From Bacteroidaceae bacterium (GTDB taxonomy: Bacteria > Bacteroidota > Bacteroidia > Bacteroidales > Bacteroidaceae): 64,000 nucleotides of DNA. Positions 7,744-17,110 of this stretch are shown piece after piece. Positions within the stretch are counted from its first letter, which is position 1; each line of letters starts with the position of its first letter. The position numbers and the translations under genes are program-made. The stretch lies in assembly GCA_017507105.1 (NCBI GenBank), contig JAFWBM010000046.1, positions 1 to 64,000 on the forward strand. The letters are read 5' to 3'. The notes under the pieces are model-generated. The model saw nothing but the letters and a program-made list of their open reading frames with translations. It was not told the DNA's origin and made no database searches.

Positions 7744-9018
7744 TTAATCTATGATATCGAATCCGCAGTAGGGAACCAGCGCCTTAGGAATACGTATACC
7801 CTCAGGAGTCTGATTGTTCTCGAGCAGCGCTGCTACAATACGTGGCAATGCAAGTGCAGAACCATTCAATGTATGACAAAGTTCTGTCTTTTTCTCGGCA
7901 TTACGATAACGACACTTCAGACGGTTAGCCTGATAGTTATCGAAGTTCGATACAGAACTAACCTCGAGCCAACGCTTCTGAGCCTCTGAGTATACCTCAA
8001 AATCGAAACATAGTGCTGCTGTAAAGCTCATGTCGCCACCACAAAGACGTAGGATACGATAAGGCAATTCCAACTTCTGCAACAATCCCTCTACATGCTC
8101 AAGCATCTCCTTGTGAGACTCCTTGCTATGTTCAGGAGTGTCAATACGTACAATTTCCACTTTAGAGAACTCGTGCAAACGGTTAAGACCACGTACATCC
8201 TTACCGTATGAACCTGCCTCACGACGGAAACATTGTGTATAGGCACAATTCTTTATAGGTAACTGTTTCTCATCGAGTATAACGTCGCGATAAATATTTG
8301 TCACGGGTACCTCGGCTGTAGGTATCAAATAGAGGTCATCAAGCTGACAGTGATACATCTGTCCCTCTTTGTCGGGCAACTGACCTGTTCCGTAACCCGA
8401 TGCCGCATTAACCACTGTAGGAGGCATTATCTCTACATATCCGGCTTTACGAGCCTCGTCAAGGAAAAAGTTTATAAGAGCACGCTGTAGTTGGGCACCT
8501 TTACCTTTATATACAGGAAAACCTGCACCGGTAATTTTTACACCCAAATCGAAATCTATAAGATCGTATTTCTTGGCCAATTCCCAGTGAGGAAGTGCAT
8601 TTTCGGGCAATACAGTTTCCATACCACCGGTTTTTTCAACCACATTATCCTCGGCTGCCACACCCTCGGGAACCTCGTCATAAGGGATATTAGGAATAGT
8701 ATAGAGAATCTCCTGCACTCTAGTTGCAGCCACATCCATCTTCTCTTGCAGTTCCTTGGTCTTCTCCTTGAGCTGTGCCACTTCGTTTTTAACTTGCTCT
8801 ACCTGCTCATGCTCACCGGCCTTCATCAACTGACCAATCTTAGCAGCATATTGCTTGCTCTGTGCAAGAACTGCATCCAACTCGGCTTGTGTTGTACGAC
8901 GTTCCTTGTCAAGTTTCAAAACAGTATCTATTGTCTCTTTGGCATTCTTGAAATGCTTTTTCTCGAGACCTTTAAGAACTTTCTCGGTCTCTTGGCTGAT
9001 AACTTTAAGTGTCAACAT
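7744..9018 (-). CDS. serS: Seryl-tRNA synthetase
   Basis: A 424-residue class II synthetase charging tRNA-Ser (and tRNA-Sec where present). The N-terminal antiparallel coiled coil is at about residues 25-105 (Lys/Glu/Gln-rich heptads). Motif 2 includes FRREAGSYGKDVRGL, and motif 3 lies near the C-terminus in NGSALALPRIVAALLENNQ. The serine-site region reads TAEVPVTNIYRD. Full length for the family. It starts at 9018 with a -7 box at 9061-9068 on the minus strand. The NfnAB gene follows 36 nt downstream and may be co-transcribed. Confidence 0.97.
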   Translation of the reverse strand: MLTLKVISQETEKVLKGLEKKHFKNAKETIDTVLKLDKERRTTQAELDAVLAQSKQYAAKIGQLMKAGEHEQVEQVKNEVAQLKEKTKELQEKMDVAATRVQEILYTIPNIPYDEVPEGVAAEDNVVEKTGGMETVLPENALPHWELAKKYDLIDFDLGVKITGAGFPVYKGKGAQLQRALINFFLDEARKAGYVEIMPPTVVNAASGYGTGQLPDKEGQMYHCQLDDLYLIPTAEVPVTNIYRDVILDEKQLPIKNCAYTQCFRREAGSYGKDVRGLNRLHEFSKVEIVRIDTPEHSKESHKEMLEHVEGLLQKLELPYRILRLCGGDMSFTAALCFDFEVYSEAQKRWLEVSSVSNFDNYQANRLKCRYRNAEKKTELCHTLNGSALALPRIVAALLENNQTPEGIRIPKALVPYCGFDIID

Positions 9019-9060
9019 ATTATTTATTTTAGCTATTTTCTATTATATTCTATGAATTTA

Positions 9061-9068
9061 CAAATTTA
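9061..9068 (-). promoter_or_regulatory. -7 element for serS
   Basis: The minus strand reads TAAATTTG (exact TAnnTTTG), about 42 nt before the serS start. I do not see a clean -33 element at 19-21 nt. Confidence 0.45.
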
Positions 9069-9101
9069 CAACATATTTTCAGTATTTCCTTAAAGCACAA
9101 T

Positions 9102-9131
9102 AAAAAAAGACAGCCAAAAGCTGTCTTTTTT
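9102..9131 (-). terminator. Terminator of the rplU-rpmA operon
   Basis: The stem AAAAAAGACAGC/GCTGTCTTTTTT (9103-9114 with 9120-9131) has a 5-nt loop and is followed on the minus strand by a T-run. It lies just after the rpmA stop. Confidence 0.85.
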
Positions 9132-9151
9132 ATGAATGAACCAATTTGGAA

Positions 9152-9415
9152 TTAGTTTTTCTCGAAGGGAGCTACCGATACATAGCCCTTATTGTTCTTT
9201 CCACGCTTGAAAGTAACGATACCGTCTACCAAAGCATAGAGAGTGTGATCGCTACCCATACCGATATTATTACCGGGATTGTGTACAGTACCACGCTGAC
9301 GAACAATGATATTACCGGCTTTACATACCTGGCCACCCCAAATCTTCACACCGAGTCTTTGACTTGCAGACTCACGGCCGTTCTTAGAACTACCAACACC
9401 TTTCTTATGTGCCAT
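9152..9415 (-). CDS. rpmA: 50S ribosomal protein L27
   Basis: 87 residues starting [16 protein letters not shown], which is the classic bacterial L27 N-terminus without the cleaved extension found in Firmicutes. It also has [16 protein letters not shown] and the conserved [11 protein letters not shown] region. L27 sits at the peptidyl-transferase centre of the large subunit. It is second in the rplU-rpmA operon, 18 nt after rplU, and is followed by a strong terminator. Confidence 0.98.
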   Translation of the reverse strand: MAHKKGVGSSKNGRESASQRLGVKIWGGQVCKAGNIIVRQRGTVHNPGNNIGMGSDHTLYALVDGIVTFKRGKNNKGYVSVAPFEKN

Positions 9416-9433
9416 AATACTTAAACTTTTAAA

Positions 9434-9823
9434 TTAACCGATAATTTCCTTTACTACTAACTCTGTAAACTGCTGACGATGACCGTTCAGCTTGCGGTAA
9501 CCTTTGCGACGACGTTTGTGGAAAACCAAAACCTTGTCACCCTTTACCAATGTAGGATCAATTGTGCGTGTTGTAACGATGTTCTGACCGTCCTTAGACT
9601 TGCGAACAATCTTCTGCTCACGTACCTCACCTATATGGCAAACTACTTTTGCGCCCTCTACAACAGGAGCACCTACAGTTACTGCACCGTCTTTATCCAA
9701 CAGCAATACGCGGTCGAACTCTACGGTTGTGTCATTCTGAGCACCTTTAATGTGGTGCACGAACAGTTTTTTTCCGGCCTCGGCCTTGAACTGCTGTCCG
9801 TTAATCTCAACAATTGCGTACAT
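9434..9823 (-). CDS. rplU: 50S ribosomal protein L21 with an internal insertion
   Basis: 129 residues. The N-terminus ([18 protein letters not shown]) and C-terminus ([16 protein letters not shown]) are typical L21. Usual L21 is about 102-106 residues; the extra roughly 24 residues fall at about 63-92, between AKVVC and [11 protein letters not shown], and are Lys/Arg/Thr-rich ([19 protein letters not shown]). The reading frame is intact and the flanks align, so this is an in-frame expansion of a surface loop and not a frameshift. First gene of the operon, with a strong promoter at 9910-9941 and a leader of about 80 nt. Confidence 0.96.
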   Translation of the reverse strand: MYAIVEINGQQFKAEAGKKLFVHHIKGAQNDTTVEFDRVLLLDKDGAVTVGAPVVEGAKVVCHIGEVREQKIVRKSKDGQNIVTTRTIDPTLVKGDKVLVFHKRRRKGYRKLNGHRQQFTELVVKEIIG

Positions 9824-9909
9824 TTAATTTATCGCTTTATTGTGAATTCCGCGAGGTGCATGCTCTTCGTGAGCCTGTCTTCTCTAACCCCAACGGACTA
9901 AATCGGCTG

Positions 9910-9941
9910 CAAAGATAGCATTTATTTTTCTTTGAATAAAA
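9910..9941 (-). promoter_or_regulatory. Promoter of rplU-rpmA
   Basis: Minus strand: -7 TATCTTTG (9917-9910) is an exact consensus, with a T-rich -33 TTTT (9941-9938) exactly 20 nt upstream. The leader to the rplU start is about 80 nt, long enough for autogenous control by L21, though I see only weak secondary structure around the GCATGC at 9859-9864. Confidence 0.7.
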
Positions 9942-9961
9942 CTTTTACGAGTTTTTTTAAG

Positions 9962-10001
9962 TAAAAAAAGCAGTGCATCATCTATATCGACAACGCACTG
10001 C
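9962..10001 (-). terminator. Terminator downstream of trxB
   Basis: Stem GCAGTGC/GCACTGC (9970-9976 with 9995-10001), an 18-nt loop and, on the minus strand, a T7 tract (9969-9963). Immediately after the trxB stop at 10014. Confidence 0.75.
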
Positions 10002-10013
10002 ATGCTTTTACCA

Positions 10014-10949
10014 TTACTTGTGCGACAGATAGCGCTCCGCTTCCAGCGCAGCACGACAACCACTGGCTGCCGCATTAATAGCCTGACGATAGTGAGGATC
10101 AGCCACATCACCTGCAACAAACACACCGGGAACAAGAGTTCTCACTCCACTTGCATCTGCCGGAACAAAATAACCTGTTTCGTCTGTCTTAAGATACTTC
10201 TTGAATATATCACTATTGGGTTTGTGTCCTATGGCAAGGAAGAAACCATCTATAGCAATATCGTAATGTTTCTCATCAGGTTCTCCCTTACGAGATACAA
10301 GATGAGCACCCTCTACCCCATTCTCACCGAACAAGCCCTCTGTATTATGCTCGAACAGCACCTCGATTTTAGGATTATTCAGCGTACGGTCCTGCATGGC
10401 CTTGGAAGCACGAAGATAGGGTTTACGAACAATCAAGTATACCTTAGCCGCCAGTGATGCAAGATAATTGGCCTCTTCGCAGGCTGTATCTCCACCACCC
10501 ACTACTGCTACAATTTTCTTGCGATAGAAGAATCCATCACACGTAGCACACGCGCTCACACCCATACCCTGATACTTTGTCTCATCTGCAAGACCAAGAT
10601 ATTTAGCCGCAGCACCGGTTGCAATAATAACAGTATCGGCCTCAATAACCTTACCATCATCAAGAGTAACCTTATAAGGTACCTCTTCGAAATCCACATC
10701 CACCACGCTTCCCGAGCGCACATCGGCACCGACATTAATAGCCTGATTACGCATATTCTCCATCAACTCGGGACCAGTTATCCCTTGTGGGAAACCGGGA
10801 AAGTTCTCAATCACTGTAGTTGTTGTCAACTGACCTCCGGGCTGCATACCCTCTATAAGCACAGGAGCCAAATTTGCACGTGATGCATAAATCGCAGCGG
10901 TGTATCCGGCTGGGCCCGAACCTATAACCAAACATTTTGTTCTATCCAT
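10014..10949 (-). CDS. trxB: Thioredoxin reductase
   Basis: 311 residues, the normal length for the low-Mr enzyme that uses NADPH to reduce thioredoxin. FAD motif VIGSGPAGYTA at 8-18, redox-active CATC at Cys134/Cys137, NADPH motif VVGGGDTACEEA and the C-terminal FAD motif GVFVAGDVAD are all present. Last gene of the ftsK-lolA-trxB operon, 32 nt after lolA, followed by a terminator. ftsK-lolA-trxB is a familiar order in Bacteroides-type genomes. Confidence 0.96.
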   Translation of the reverse strand: MDRTKCLVIGSGPAGYTAAIYASRANLAPVLIEGMQPGGQLTTTTVIENFPGFPQGITGPELMENMRNQAINVGADVRSGSVVDVDFEEVPYKVTLDDGKVIEADTVIIATGAAAKYLGLADETKYQGMGVSACATCDGFFYRKKIVAVVGGGDTACEEANYLASLAAKVYLIVRKPYLRASKAMQDRTLNNPKIEVLFEHNTEGLFGENGVEGAHLVSRKGEPDEKHYDIAIDGFFLAIGHKPNSDIFKKYLKTDETGYFVPADASGVRTLVPGVFVAGDVADPHYRQAINAAASGCRAALEAERYLSHK

Positions 10950-10981
10950 AATATTATATTCTTATGTGTATTTTTTATTAT

Positions 10982-11629
10982 TCATGGCATCATATCCACA
11001 ATCTCGGCATTAGGGAAATGCTCAACAGGACATACAAACTGTGATTTGTCGAAATCACATCCTGTTTTATAGTTCTTAACGACTATCCTGGCCGAGCCAC
11101 CCTGCCCCATACTAAGTTCAATCCTGTCGAGCAATGATGTATTGGCATCTAAATACACGACAATATCCTCATAATCTTCATCCTCATTATTTGGCACAAG
11201 TGTCACCACATCATACTTCCCGTCTCTTTTTATCGAGCTTTTATAATTTTGTTTATATAGCTGCATAATATATACAGGAGAAAACATCTGTGCCTCCTGA
11301 CTATCGGCCTCTGTAATATATATCTCATTTGTCTGAGGCATATAATTCCACTGTTTCTTTCCGTTACACCACACTTTCATTCTATTCAAGAACAAAGCAA
11401 ACCGCTCTTTCTTTGTAGCGACGGAGTTATCGATGAACAGGGAACCTTTATCGGTATATGCAACCGAACCATCTATATCATACACGACCAGTTCGAGTTC
11501 CATACTAATCTTCTCATCCGATTTAATCTTTTTAACAGCATTATCAAGCACCCTTGTTGCATCCTGGGCAAAAAACGGTGAAGCAAAATGCAGTACTATA
11601 AACAATATGGCCAATATTCTCATATTCAT
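10982..11629 (-). CDS. lolA: LolA-like outer-membrane lipoprotein carrier
   Basis: A 215-residue periplasmic protein: signal peptide at about residues 1-21 (ending FFAQ), then the LolA-type half-barrel beginning with an amphipathic helix (ATRVLDNAVKKIKSD) and carrying KQWNYMPQTNEIYI. LolA ferries lipoproteins from the LolCDE exporter to the outer membrane. Its ATG at 11629 directly abuts the TAA of ftsK with zero spacing, implying coupled translation; an ATG two codons later is an alternative start. Sequence divergence from enterobacterial LolA is large, as is usual for this phylum. Confidence 0.83.
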   Translation of the reverse strand: MNMRILAILFIVLHFASPFFAQDATRVLDNAVKKIKSDEKISMELELVVYDIDGSVAYTDKGSLFIDNSVATKKERFALFLNRMKVWCNGKKQWNYMPQTNEIYITEADSQEAQMFSPVYIMQLYKQNYKSSIKRDGKYDVVTLVPNNEDEDYEDIVVYLDANTSLLDRIELSMGQGGSARIVVKNYKTGCDFDKSQFVCPVEHFPNAEIVDMMP

Positions 11630-14095
11630 TTATGCTTGATTGTTAGACAAAATATTCTTCAAACGGAACTCCAAATCGGCCTCATCAGAACAAAATACCT
11701 GACGGGGTTTGCTACCATCCTGCTCACCCACAATACCGGCCTGGCACAGCTGATCCATAATGCGTCCGGCGCGATTGAATCCGATATTGAATTTACGTTG
11801 CAGCAACGATGTCGAGCCCTGTTGATGCATTACAACCGTACGCGCAGCCTCTACAAACAGATCATCTAGCCTTCCTCCCGACAACCCCTCGCCACGTGAT
11901 GCCGACGATGCACCGGTATCGCTGGTTGCCTCATCCGGTTCGGGCAGGATGTAGGCCGACTCGTACCCTTGCTGTTTGGCAATATGTTTACACACCCTCT
12001 CGACCTCTTTAGTCTCTACCAAAGCACATTGCACACGCACAGGGTCATTTCCTGCAAGGAAAAGCATATCACCCCTACCCTGCAACTGGTTGGCGCCCGT
12101 TCTCTCGAGTATGGTACGGGAGTCGATAGGAGAAATAACCCTAAACGCCATACGAGCCGGGAAGTTCGCCTTTATGGTACCGGTTATGATATTTGTTGTA
12201 GGACGCTGTGTCGCTATTATCATATGTATTCCCACCGCACGCGCTTTTTGAGCAATACGTGCTATTGGCATCTCTACCTCTTTTCCTGCTGTCATCATAA
12301 GATCGCCATACTCGTCGATTATTACTACTATATATGGCATAAAACGATGTCCTTTTGTGGGCAACAACTCCTTATTAAGGAACTTCTCGTTATACTCCTT
12401 GACCGAGCGTACCATTGCCGCCTGCAATAGGCGATAGCGGTTATCCATCTCGGTGCAAAGCGATTTCAGTGTACGAACAACCCTTGTTACATCTGTTATA
12501 ATAGGTTCATCCTCGCCCTCAAGCTTAGCAAGAAAATGTTTCTCGATGATACTATACAGACTGAGCTCTACCATCTTTGGGTCCACCATCACAAACTTCA
12601 GATAAGCAGGATGCATCTTGTACAACAAAGATGTTATTATAGCATTGAGTCCAACCGACTTACCCATACCTGTGGCACCTGCTACAAGCAAGTGTGGCAT
12701 CTTAGCCATATCCACCATAAACACCTCATTCGAAATGGTTTTACCGAGTGCCAATGGCAATGCCATATCTGTCTCCTTGAATTTTCTACTGTTCAGTAGC
12801 GACGCCATAGGCACAATCTGTTTATTGGCATTAGGCACCTCTATACCTATGGTACCTTTGCCCGGTATAGGAGCAATAATACGTATACATAATGCCGATA
12901 ACGACATAGCAATATCATCCTCAAGATTACGTATCTTGGCTATACGTACGCCGGGAGCCGGTGTTATTTCGTATAGAGTAATAGTGGGACCTACAGTCGC
13001 CTTTATCGAACTTATCTCTATATCAAAGTCGCGCAACGCTCGTACAATTTCATCCTTCTTCACATTCTGCTCATTCATATCTATTGATTGAGCAGTATTC
13101 TCATACTTATCGAGCAGGTCTATGGTAGGAGGCTTGTAGTAGCTAAGTTCATCTCTCGGATTTATGGGACGGAACATCTTACCACCGGTATCATCATCGC
13201 CTTTTGCCTGTTCTATATCCATAACAATCTCAGTATCCTCGGCCGCAGTTGCATTTGCAGCAGTCATCTCATCAAAACGTCTTGCCAACTCGGTATCGGC
13301 ATCATCGGTTTGTATTTTATCCTCATTCGAAGTTTCATCGGGATAAACCTCATTGTCATCGGCATTATCATCATTGTCATCACCCTCAGAGAGACTCAGC
13401 ACAATCTCGGGCGATGCTTGCGGCACATCATCATCTTGTACATCATCATTTGCAGTATCATCCTCATCCGTTTCCTCTTCGACACCCTTCTTATCACGCA
13501 CAAAGCTAAAAGTAAGCAACTTGCGCAACCAAACGATAGTCTCCCTTGTAAGATATATCATAAATAGCAAGAAGGTAGTAACAAGCAACAAAATAATTCC
13601 GCCTGCACCTATCTGCTGCATAAGCAAACCACACAAGAAGTCTCCATGTGCACCACCGGGATTTACAAAGCCTGTTATAACATCTCCCAATATAAAAGAG
13701 AAAAATAAAGAGCCCCATACCACTCCGAATGACACACTTATAAACCATTTCAGCAATGAAACCGCATGCAGATTCATAAGTCTGAGAGCAACAACCAGCA
13801 GCATTGGTATTAATAATACCGACGACCACCCGAAACAGTCATTGATAAGATAATCGGCAACAATAGCTCCACTACGTCCTGCACTGTTTGCCACCTCGCC
13901 AGCCACCGCACTTGCAGCATCAATCTCGCTATGATCGGCCGCACCTGTTACAAAAAACGACAAGAACGACAACAACAGATATATAGTAAATGCAACAACA
14001 ACAACTCCCGATGTAAATGTCACATTGGGGCGTTTCACGAACTCAATAGTCCGTTTAAAAATATTAGGTTCTTTATTTGTACTCTTTTTTGCCAT
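11630..14095 (-). CDS. ftsK: DNA translocase FtsK
   Basis: 821 residues. Four transmembrane segments in the first 190 residues, an acidic Asp/Glu-rich linker at about 200-300, an alpha/beta motor with Walker A GATGMGKS (473-480) and Walker B VVIIDEYGDLM (590-600), and a gamma winged-helix domain at about 750-815 that reads the polar KOPS sequences. FtsK moves the chromosome termini at the septum and activates XerCD. The ATG at 14095 (MAKKSTNKEP) is preferred; an in-frame ATG 29 codons earlier would add a hydrophobic peptide atypical of the family and lies upstream of a -7 box at 14150-14157. Confidence 0.95.
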   Translation of the reverse strand: MAKKSTNKEPNIFKRTIEFVKRPNVTFTSGVVVVAFTIYLLLSFLSFFVTGAADHSEIDAASAVAGEVANSAGRSGAIVADYLINDCFGWSSVLLIPMLLVVALRLMNLHAVSLLKWFISVSFGVVWGSLFFSFILGDVITGFVNPGGAHGDFLCGLLMQQIGAGGIILLLVTTFLLFMIYLTRETIVWLRKLLTFSFVRDKKGVEEETDEDDTANDDVQDDDVPQASPEIVLSLSEGDDNDDNADDNEVYPDETSNEDKIQTDDADTELARRFDEMTAANATAAEDTEIVMDIEQAKGDDDTGGKMFRPINPRDELSYYKPPTIDLLDKYENTAQSIDMNEQNVKKDEIVRALRDFDIEISSIKATVGPTITLYEITPAPGVRIAKIRNLEDDIAMSLSALCIRIIAPIPGKGTIGIEVPNANKQIVPMASLLNSRKFKETDMALPLALGKTISNEVFMVDMAKMPHLLVAGATGMGKSVGLNAIITSLLYKMHPAYLKFVMVDPKMVELSLYSIIEKHFLAKLEGEDEPIITDVTRVVRTLKSLCTEMDNRYRLLQAAMVRSVKEYNEKFLNKELLPTKGHRFMPYIVVIIDEYGDLMMTAGKEVEMPIARIAQKARAVGIHMIIATQRPTTNIITGTIKANFPARMAFRVISPIDSRTILERTGANQLQGRGDMLFLAGNDPVRVQCALVETKEVERVCKHIAKQQGYESAYILPEPDEATSDTGASSASRGEGLSGGRLDDLFVEAARTVVMHQQGSTSLLQRKFNIGFNRAGRIMDQLCQAGIVGEQDGSKPRQVFCSDEADLEFRLKNILSNNQA

Positions 14096-14149
14096 ACAGA
14101 TTATTATTAAGCTCCCTTGTAGCCATACAGAAAAGCAACACTCTATATA

Positions 14150-14209
14150 CGAAGATATAATCACCATGTAAACAGCGAACATATATAGAAGAAAGCAAAT
14201 GCGAAGATA
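14150..14209 (-). promoter_or_regulatory. Two possible -7 elements for the ftsK-lolA-trxB operon
   Basis: The minus strand carries TATCTTCG twice, at 14157-14150 and 14209-14202. Both are the TAnnTTcG variant. The proximal box gives a leader of about 45 nt to the 14095 start. Neither has an obvious TTTG at -33. Confidence 0.4.
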
Positions 14210-14253
14210 AGAAAAAAATAGATATTAATAGGCCGCCACTAGACTATTTTTTG

Positions 14254-14261
14254 TAACTTCG
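14254..14261 (+). promoter_or_regulatory. -7 element for the DUF5063 operon
   Basis: TAACTTCG, preceded by a T-tract, about 60 nt before the ATG at 14320 and divergent from the ftsK promoters. The -33 region is poor (GC-rich). Confidence 0.4.
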
Positions 14262-14319
14262 CGGCAAAATGGGCTACAGTACCCTGTTTGTATACATAAA
14301 AACAAGAAAACACAAGAAG

Positions 14320-14874
14320 ATGAACGAAAAAGAGGATATAGTCTTTTCGCGTAATACGGTAGAGTTCGTAACAGTTGCGGCCGAGTTCTGTGCCTACATT
14401 GAGCGTGCCAATGAATACAGCCGCAAGGAGTTTGTAGGAACAATGTTAAAGCTGTTGCCTCTATTGTATCTGAAGGCACAGATGCTGAGCAGCGATGAGC
14501 GCCTGAACGACGAGGATCTCCAGGACTTTGTTACCGAAGACAGCTACGAAGTATTGCGTATAACCATAGCCGAGATTCTGGCCGACCGTGATACATACCT
14601 TGACGTATTTGTCGATGACATGAAATACAGTGACACTCCTGTTACAAAGAACATCTCCGAAGACATAGCCGACATCTATCAGGACATCAAAAACTTTGTA
14701 TGCCTATTCCAAATAGGAATAAATGAGACAATGCACGATGCAATTGTTGAATGTAACAACAACTTCGCCAACTACTGGGGACAAACACTTGTAAACACAC
14801 TGAGAGCCCTTCACGACATCAAGTATAACTGCCCCGAAGATGATGATGACAACTATCAAGATGATGAATTTTAG
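14320..14874 (+). CDS. DUF5063 protein
   Basis: A 184-residue soluble, acidic, helical protein with no signal peptide. The N-terminal part (FVTVAAEFCAYIERANE) and a middle helical block fit DUF5063, a small Bacteroidetes family of unknown function. It ends in an Asp/Glu tail (EDDDDNYQDDEF). The start at 14320 is chosen over an upstream in-frame ATG at 14269 because the extra 17 residues are basic and lie directly after the promoter. It overlaps the start of the exonuclease gene by 11 nt, so the two are probably translated together. Confidence 0.7.
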   Translation: MNEKEDIVFSRNTVEFVTVAAEFCAYIERANEYSRKEFVGTMLKLLPLLYLKAQMLSSDERLNDEDLQDFVTEDSYEVLRITIAEILADRDTYLDVFVDDMKYSDTPVTKNISEDIADIYQDIKNFVCLFQIGINETMHDAIVECNNNFANYWGQTLVNTLRALHDIKYNCPEDDDDNYQDDEF

Positions 14875-15439
14875 GGAGCACATAGAGAAGAGCGAGATTG
14901 CCAATATGCCAACTGCTCTATTTCAAGGACGGATAATAACAATAGACACAATAGCAGAAGCCGACAAAGCAATAAAAGCCATTTCAGCAGAACGGATTGT
15001 TGGCCTTGACACCGAAACACGTCCATCATTCAAGAAAGGAGTACAGTACAATGTATCGTTGTTGCAGATAAGCACTAATGACACATGTTTCCTGTTCCGC
15101 CTCAACCGCATAGGAGTGCCTCCGTCACTTATAGATTTCCTGGAGAATGAAGATATAATAAAGGTCGGATTATCGTTACACGACGACTATCAGGCATTAT
15201 CAAAGAGAAAGAGATTCAATGCCGGCAGTTTCCTCGACCTACAGAAATACGTAGTAGCATTCGGAATAGAGGAGATGAGCCTTCAAAAGATTTATGCCAT
15301 AATATTCGGAAAACGTATCTCAAAGAGCCAGCAACTAACGAATTGGGATGCAGATGTGCTTACCGACAAACAAAAACTATATGCAGCCACTGATGCGTGG
15401 GCATGCCTTACAATATATAACCACCTGAAAACAGTTTAA
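14864..15439 (+). CDS. DEDDy 3'-5' exonuclease (RNase D/WRN-like)
   Basis: A 191-residue single-domain 3'-5' exonuclease. Exo I motif GLDTETRP puts Asp49 and Glu51 in place, exo II is in GLSLHDDYQAL, and exo III YAATDAWACL gives the Tyr-x3-Asp of the DEDDy subtype. There is no HRDC domain, so it is shorter than RNase D and resembles the stand-alone WRN-exo-like proteins of Bacteroidetes. The ATG at 14864 overlaps the DUF5063 stop. The gene ends 3 nt before the RlmI-like methyltransferase, forming an RNA/DNA-processing operon. Substrate (RNA or DNA) cannot be told. Confidence 0.87.
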   Translation: MNFREHIEKSEIANMPTALFQGRIITIDTIAEADKAIKAISAERIVGLDTETRPSFKKGVQYNVSLLQISTNDTCFLFRLNRIGVPPSLIDFLENEDIIKVGLSLHDDYQALSKRKRFNAGSFLDLQKYVVAFGIEEMSLQKIYAIIFGKRISKSQQLTNWDADVLTDKQKLYAATDAWACLTIYNHLKTV

Positions 15440-15442
15440 CAA

Positions 15443-16627
15443 ATGAGCGAAAAAGCCGTAATACTTAAAAGAGGCAAAGAGGAGTCGTTACAACGTTTCC
15501 ACCCCTGGATATTCTCGGGTGCCATACAACGTATAGAGGGAAAGCCCGAAGAGGGCGACATTGTTACAGTGTACACAAATGAGAGCAAATTCATTGCACG
15601 CGGACACATACAGGTGGGCAGCATAGCTGTGCGTGTATTAACATTTGAAGACGAACCTATAACAGATGAATTCTGGTACAGAAGAATTGAGACAGCCTAT
15701 CACCTGCGCACAAGTATTGGCGTCGCACAGAACCCGATCAACGACACATATCGTTTGGTACATGGCGAGGGTGATAACCTTCCCGGACTTGTAATAGATA
15801 TATATGGCGACACAGCAGTAATGCAAGCACATAGTGTAGGTATGCATGTCAATCGTGAGATTATCGCACGTGCCGTAAAAGCTACAATTGGGGATAGTCT
15901 TAAGAATATATATTACAAGTCGGACACAACATTACCATATAAGGCCGACATCGACAAAGGCAACGGATATCTGCTTGGCGGCAACGCAGGAAACATATCT
16001 ACCGAATATGGATTAAAATTCCATATAGACTGGCTACGCGGACAAAAAACCGGTTTCTTTGTCGACCAGCGCGAGAACCGTTCGCTGCTTGAGAAATATG
16101 CAAAAGGACGTAAAGTACTAAATATGTTCTGCTACACAGGAGGTTTCTCCATATATGCACTGCGTGGAGGTGCCGAATTAGTACACTCGGTAGACAGCTC
16201 AGCAAAGGCCATTGAACTGACCAATGCCAATGTTGCAATAAACTATCCCGAAGACCTGCGTCATGCAGCATATGCCGAAGATGCTTTCGACTATCTCGAG
16301 CGCATGGGCAACAACTACAATCTTATAATACTCGACCCTCCTGCATTTGCAAAGCACCGCGACAGTCTTCGCAATGCCCTTATAGGTTACCGTCGTCTTA
16401 ACGCAAAAGCATTCGAGAAGATACAGCCCGGAGGTATATTGTTCACATTCTCATGTTCACAGGTAGTGAGCAAGGAAAATTTCCGCACGGCAGTGTTCAC
16501 AGCAGCGGCCATTGCAAAGCGCAAAGTACGTATACTGCACCAATTGACACAACCGGCCGACCATCCGGTAAATATATATCACCCCGAAGGAGAATACCTT
16601 AAAGGATTAGTGTTATACGTAGAATAA
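15443..16627 (+). CDS. RlmI-like 23S rRNA m5C methyltransferase
   Basis: 394 residues. N-terminal PUA domain (about 1-75, with HPWIFSGAI), an EEHEE-type linker, then a Rossmann SAM-dependent methyltransferase: motif I NMFCYTGGFSIYALRGGA, motif IV LDPPAFAK and the Cys of motif VI in FSCSQVV. E. coli RlmI modifies C1962 of 23S rRNA; I infer the same class of activity. Last gene of the operon, followed by a terminator at 16703. Confidence 0.9.
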   Translation: MSEKAVILKRGKEESLQRFHPWIFSGAIQRIEGKPEEGDIVTVYTNESKFIARGHIQVGSIAVRVLTFEDEPITDEFWYRRIETAYHLRTSIGVAQNPINDTYRLVHGEGDNLPGLVIDIYGDTAVMQAHSVGMHVNREIIARAVKATIGDSLKNIYYKSDTTLPYKADIDKGNGYLLGGNAGNISTEYGLKFHIDWLRGQKTGFFVDQRENRSLLEKYAKGRKVLNMFCYTGGFSIYALRGGAELVHSVDSSAKAIELTNANVAINYPEDLRHAAYAEDAFDYLERMGNNYNLIILDPPAFAKHRDSLRNALIGYRRLNAKAFEKIQPGGILFTFSCSQVVSKENFRTAVFTAAAIAKRKVRILHQLTQPADHPVNIYHPEGEYLKGLVLYVE

Positions 16628-16702
16628 CATGGCAGACCCACTTACTATAACTAAAATGATAGCACTGAAGACGAAGTAATACTAAATAGTTATATACACA
16701 GT

Positions 16703-16736
16703 AAGGCTCTTCGAAAAATCGAAGGGCCTTTATTTT
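16703..16736 (+). terminator. Terminator of the DUF5063-exonuclease-methyltransferase operon
   Basis: A 12-bp stem AAGGCTCTTCGA/TCGAAGGGCCTT (16703-16714 with 16719-16730, one G-U pair) with an AAAA loop and a following TATTTT. Confidence 0.85.
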
Positions 16737-17110
16737 GGCAATTTCTTATGTTATCTTTTTATATATACTTTTTTACCTCATATAATGCGTATACCTTGTA
16801 ATTGTCTATATATATTCTTTGCCGTTGATTTACGTTAATAACAACTCCGCTTAGACTATAGACATATTCTTCCCTCTTAACATATACTTCTATAATTCCG
16901 ATACTACCTAGTCCTATGTGTTACTCACACTGCCATTCCGAACTCTGATATAAAGAGAAATGGACGACAATATACCGATTGATTCTTGACACATATAACA
17001 GAACAAGAACGAGCCCCACACAAGCCCCATAAAATTTCCTATACCATTCCATACAGGTTTTATCGTCCGGGTACAAAAAAAATACAGCTCAAAGAGTTAA
17101 ACCGATATAA
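16737..17110. other. Non-coding stretch, probably decayed gene remains
   Basis: AT-rich, with stops in all frames. I see no promoter, RNA gene or repeat. Because the 3' end of a leucine-rich-repeat gene survives just downstream in the same orientation, this may be the eroded body of that gene, but I cannot align any repeat unit here. Confidence 0.3.

Noticed and set aside
11809-13853. Multiple plus-strand frames across ftsK
   Set aside because: They are antisense to the ftsK motor and linker domains, low-complexity where the linker is acidic.
14096-14182. 29-residue N-terminal extension of FtsK
   Set aside because: Adds an atypical hydrophobic peptide and spans a likely -7 box; MAKKSTNKEP at 14095 fits the family.
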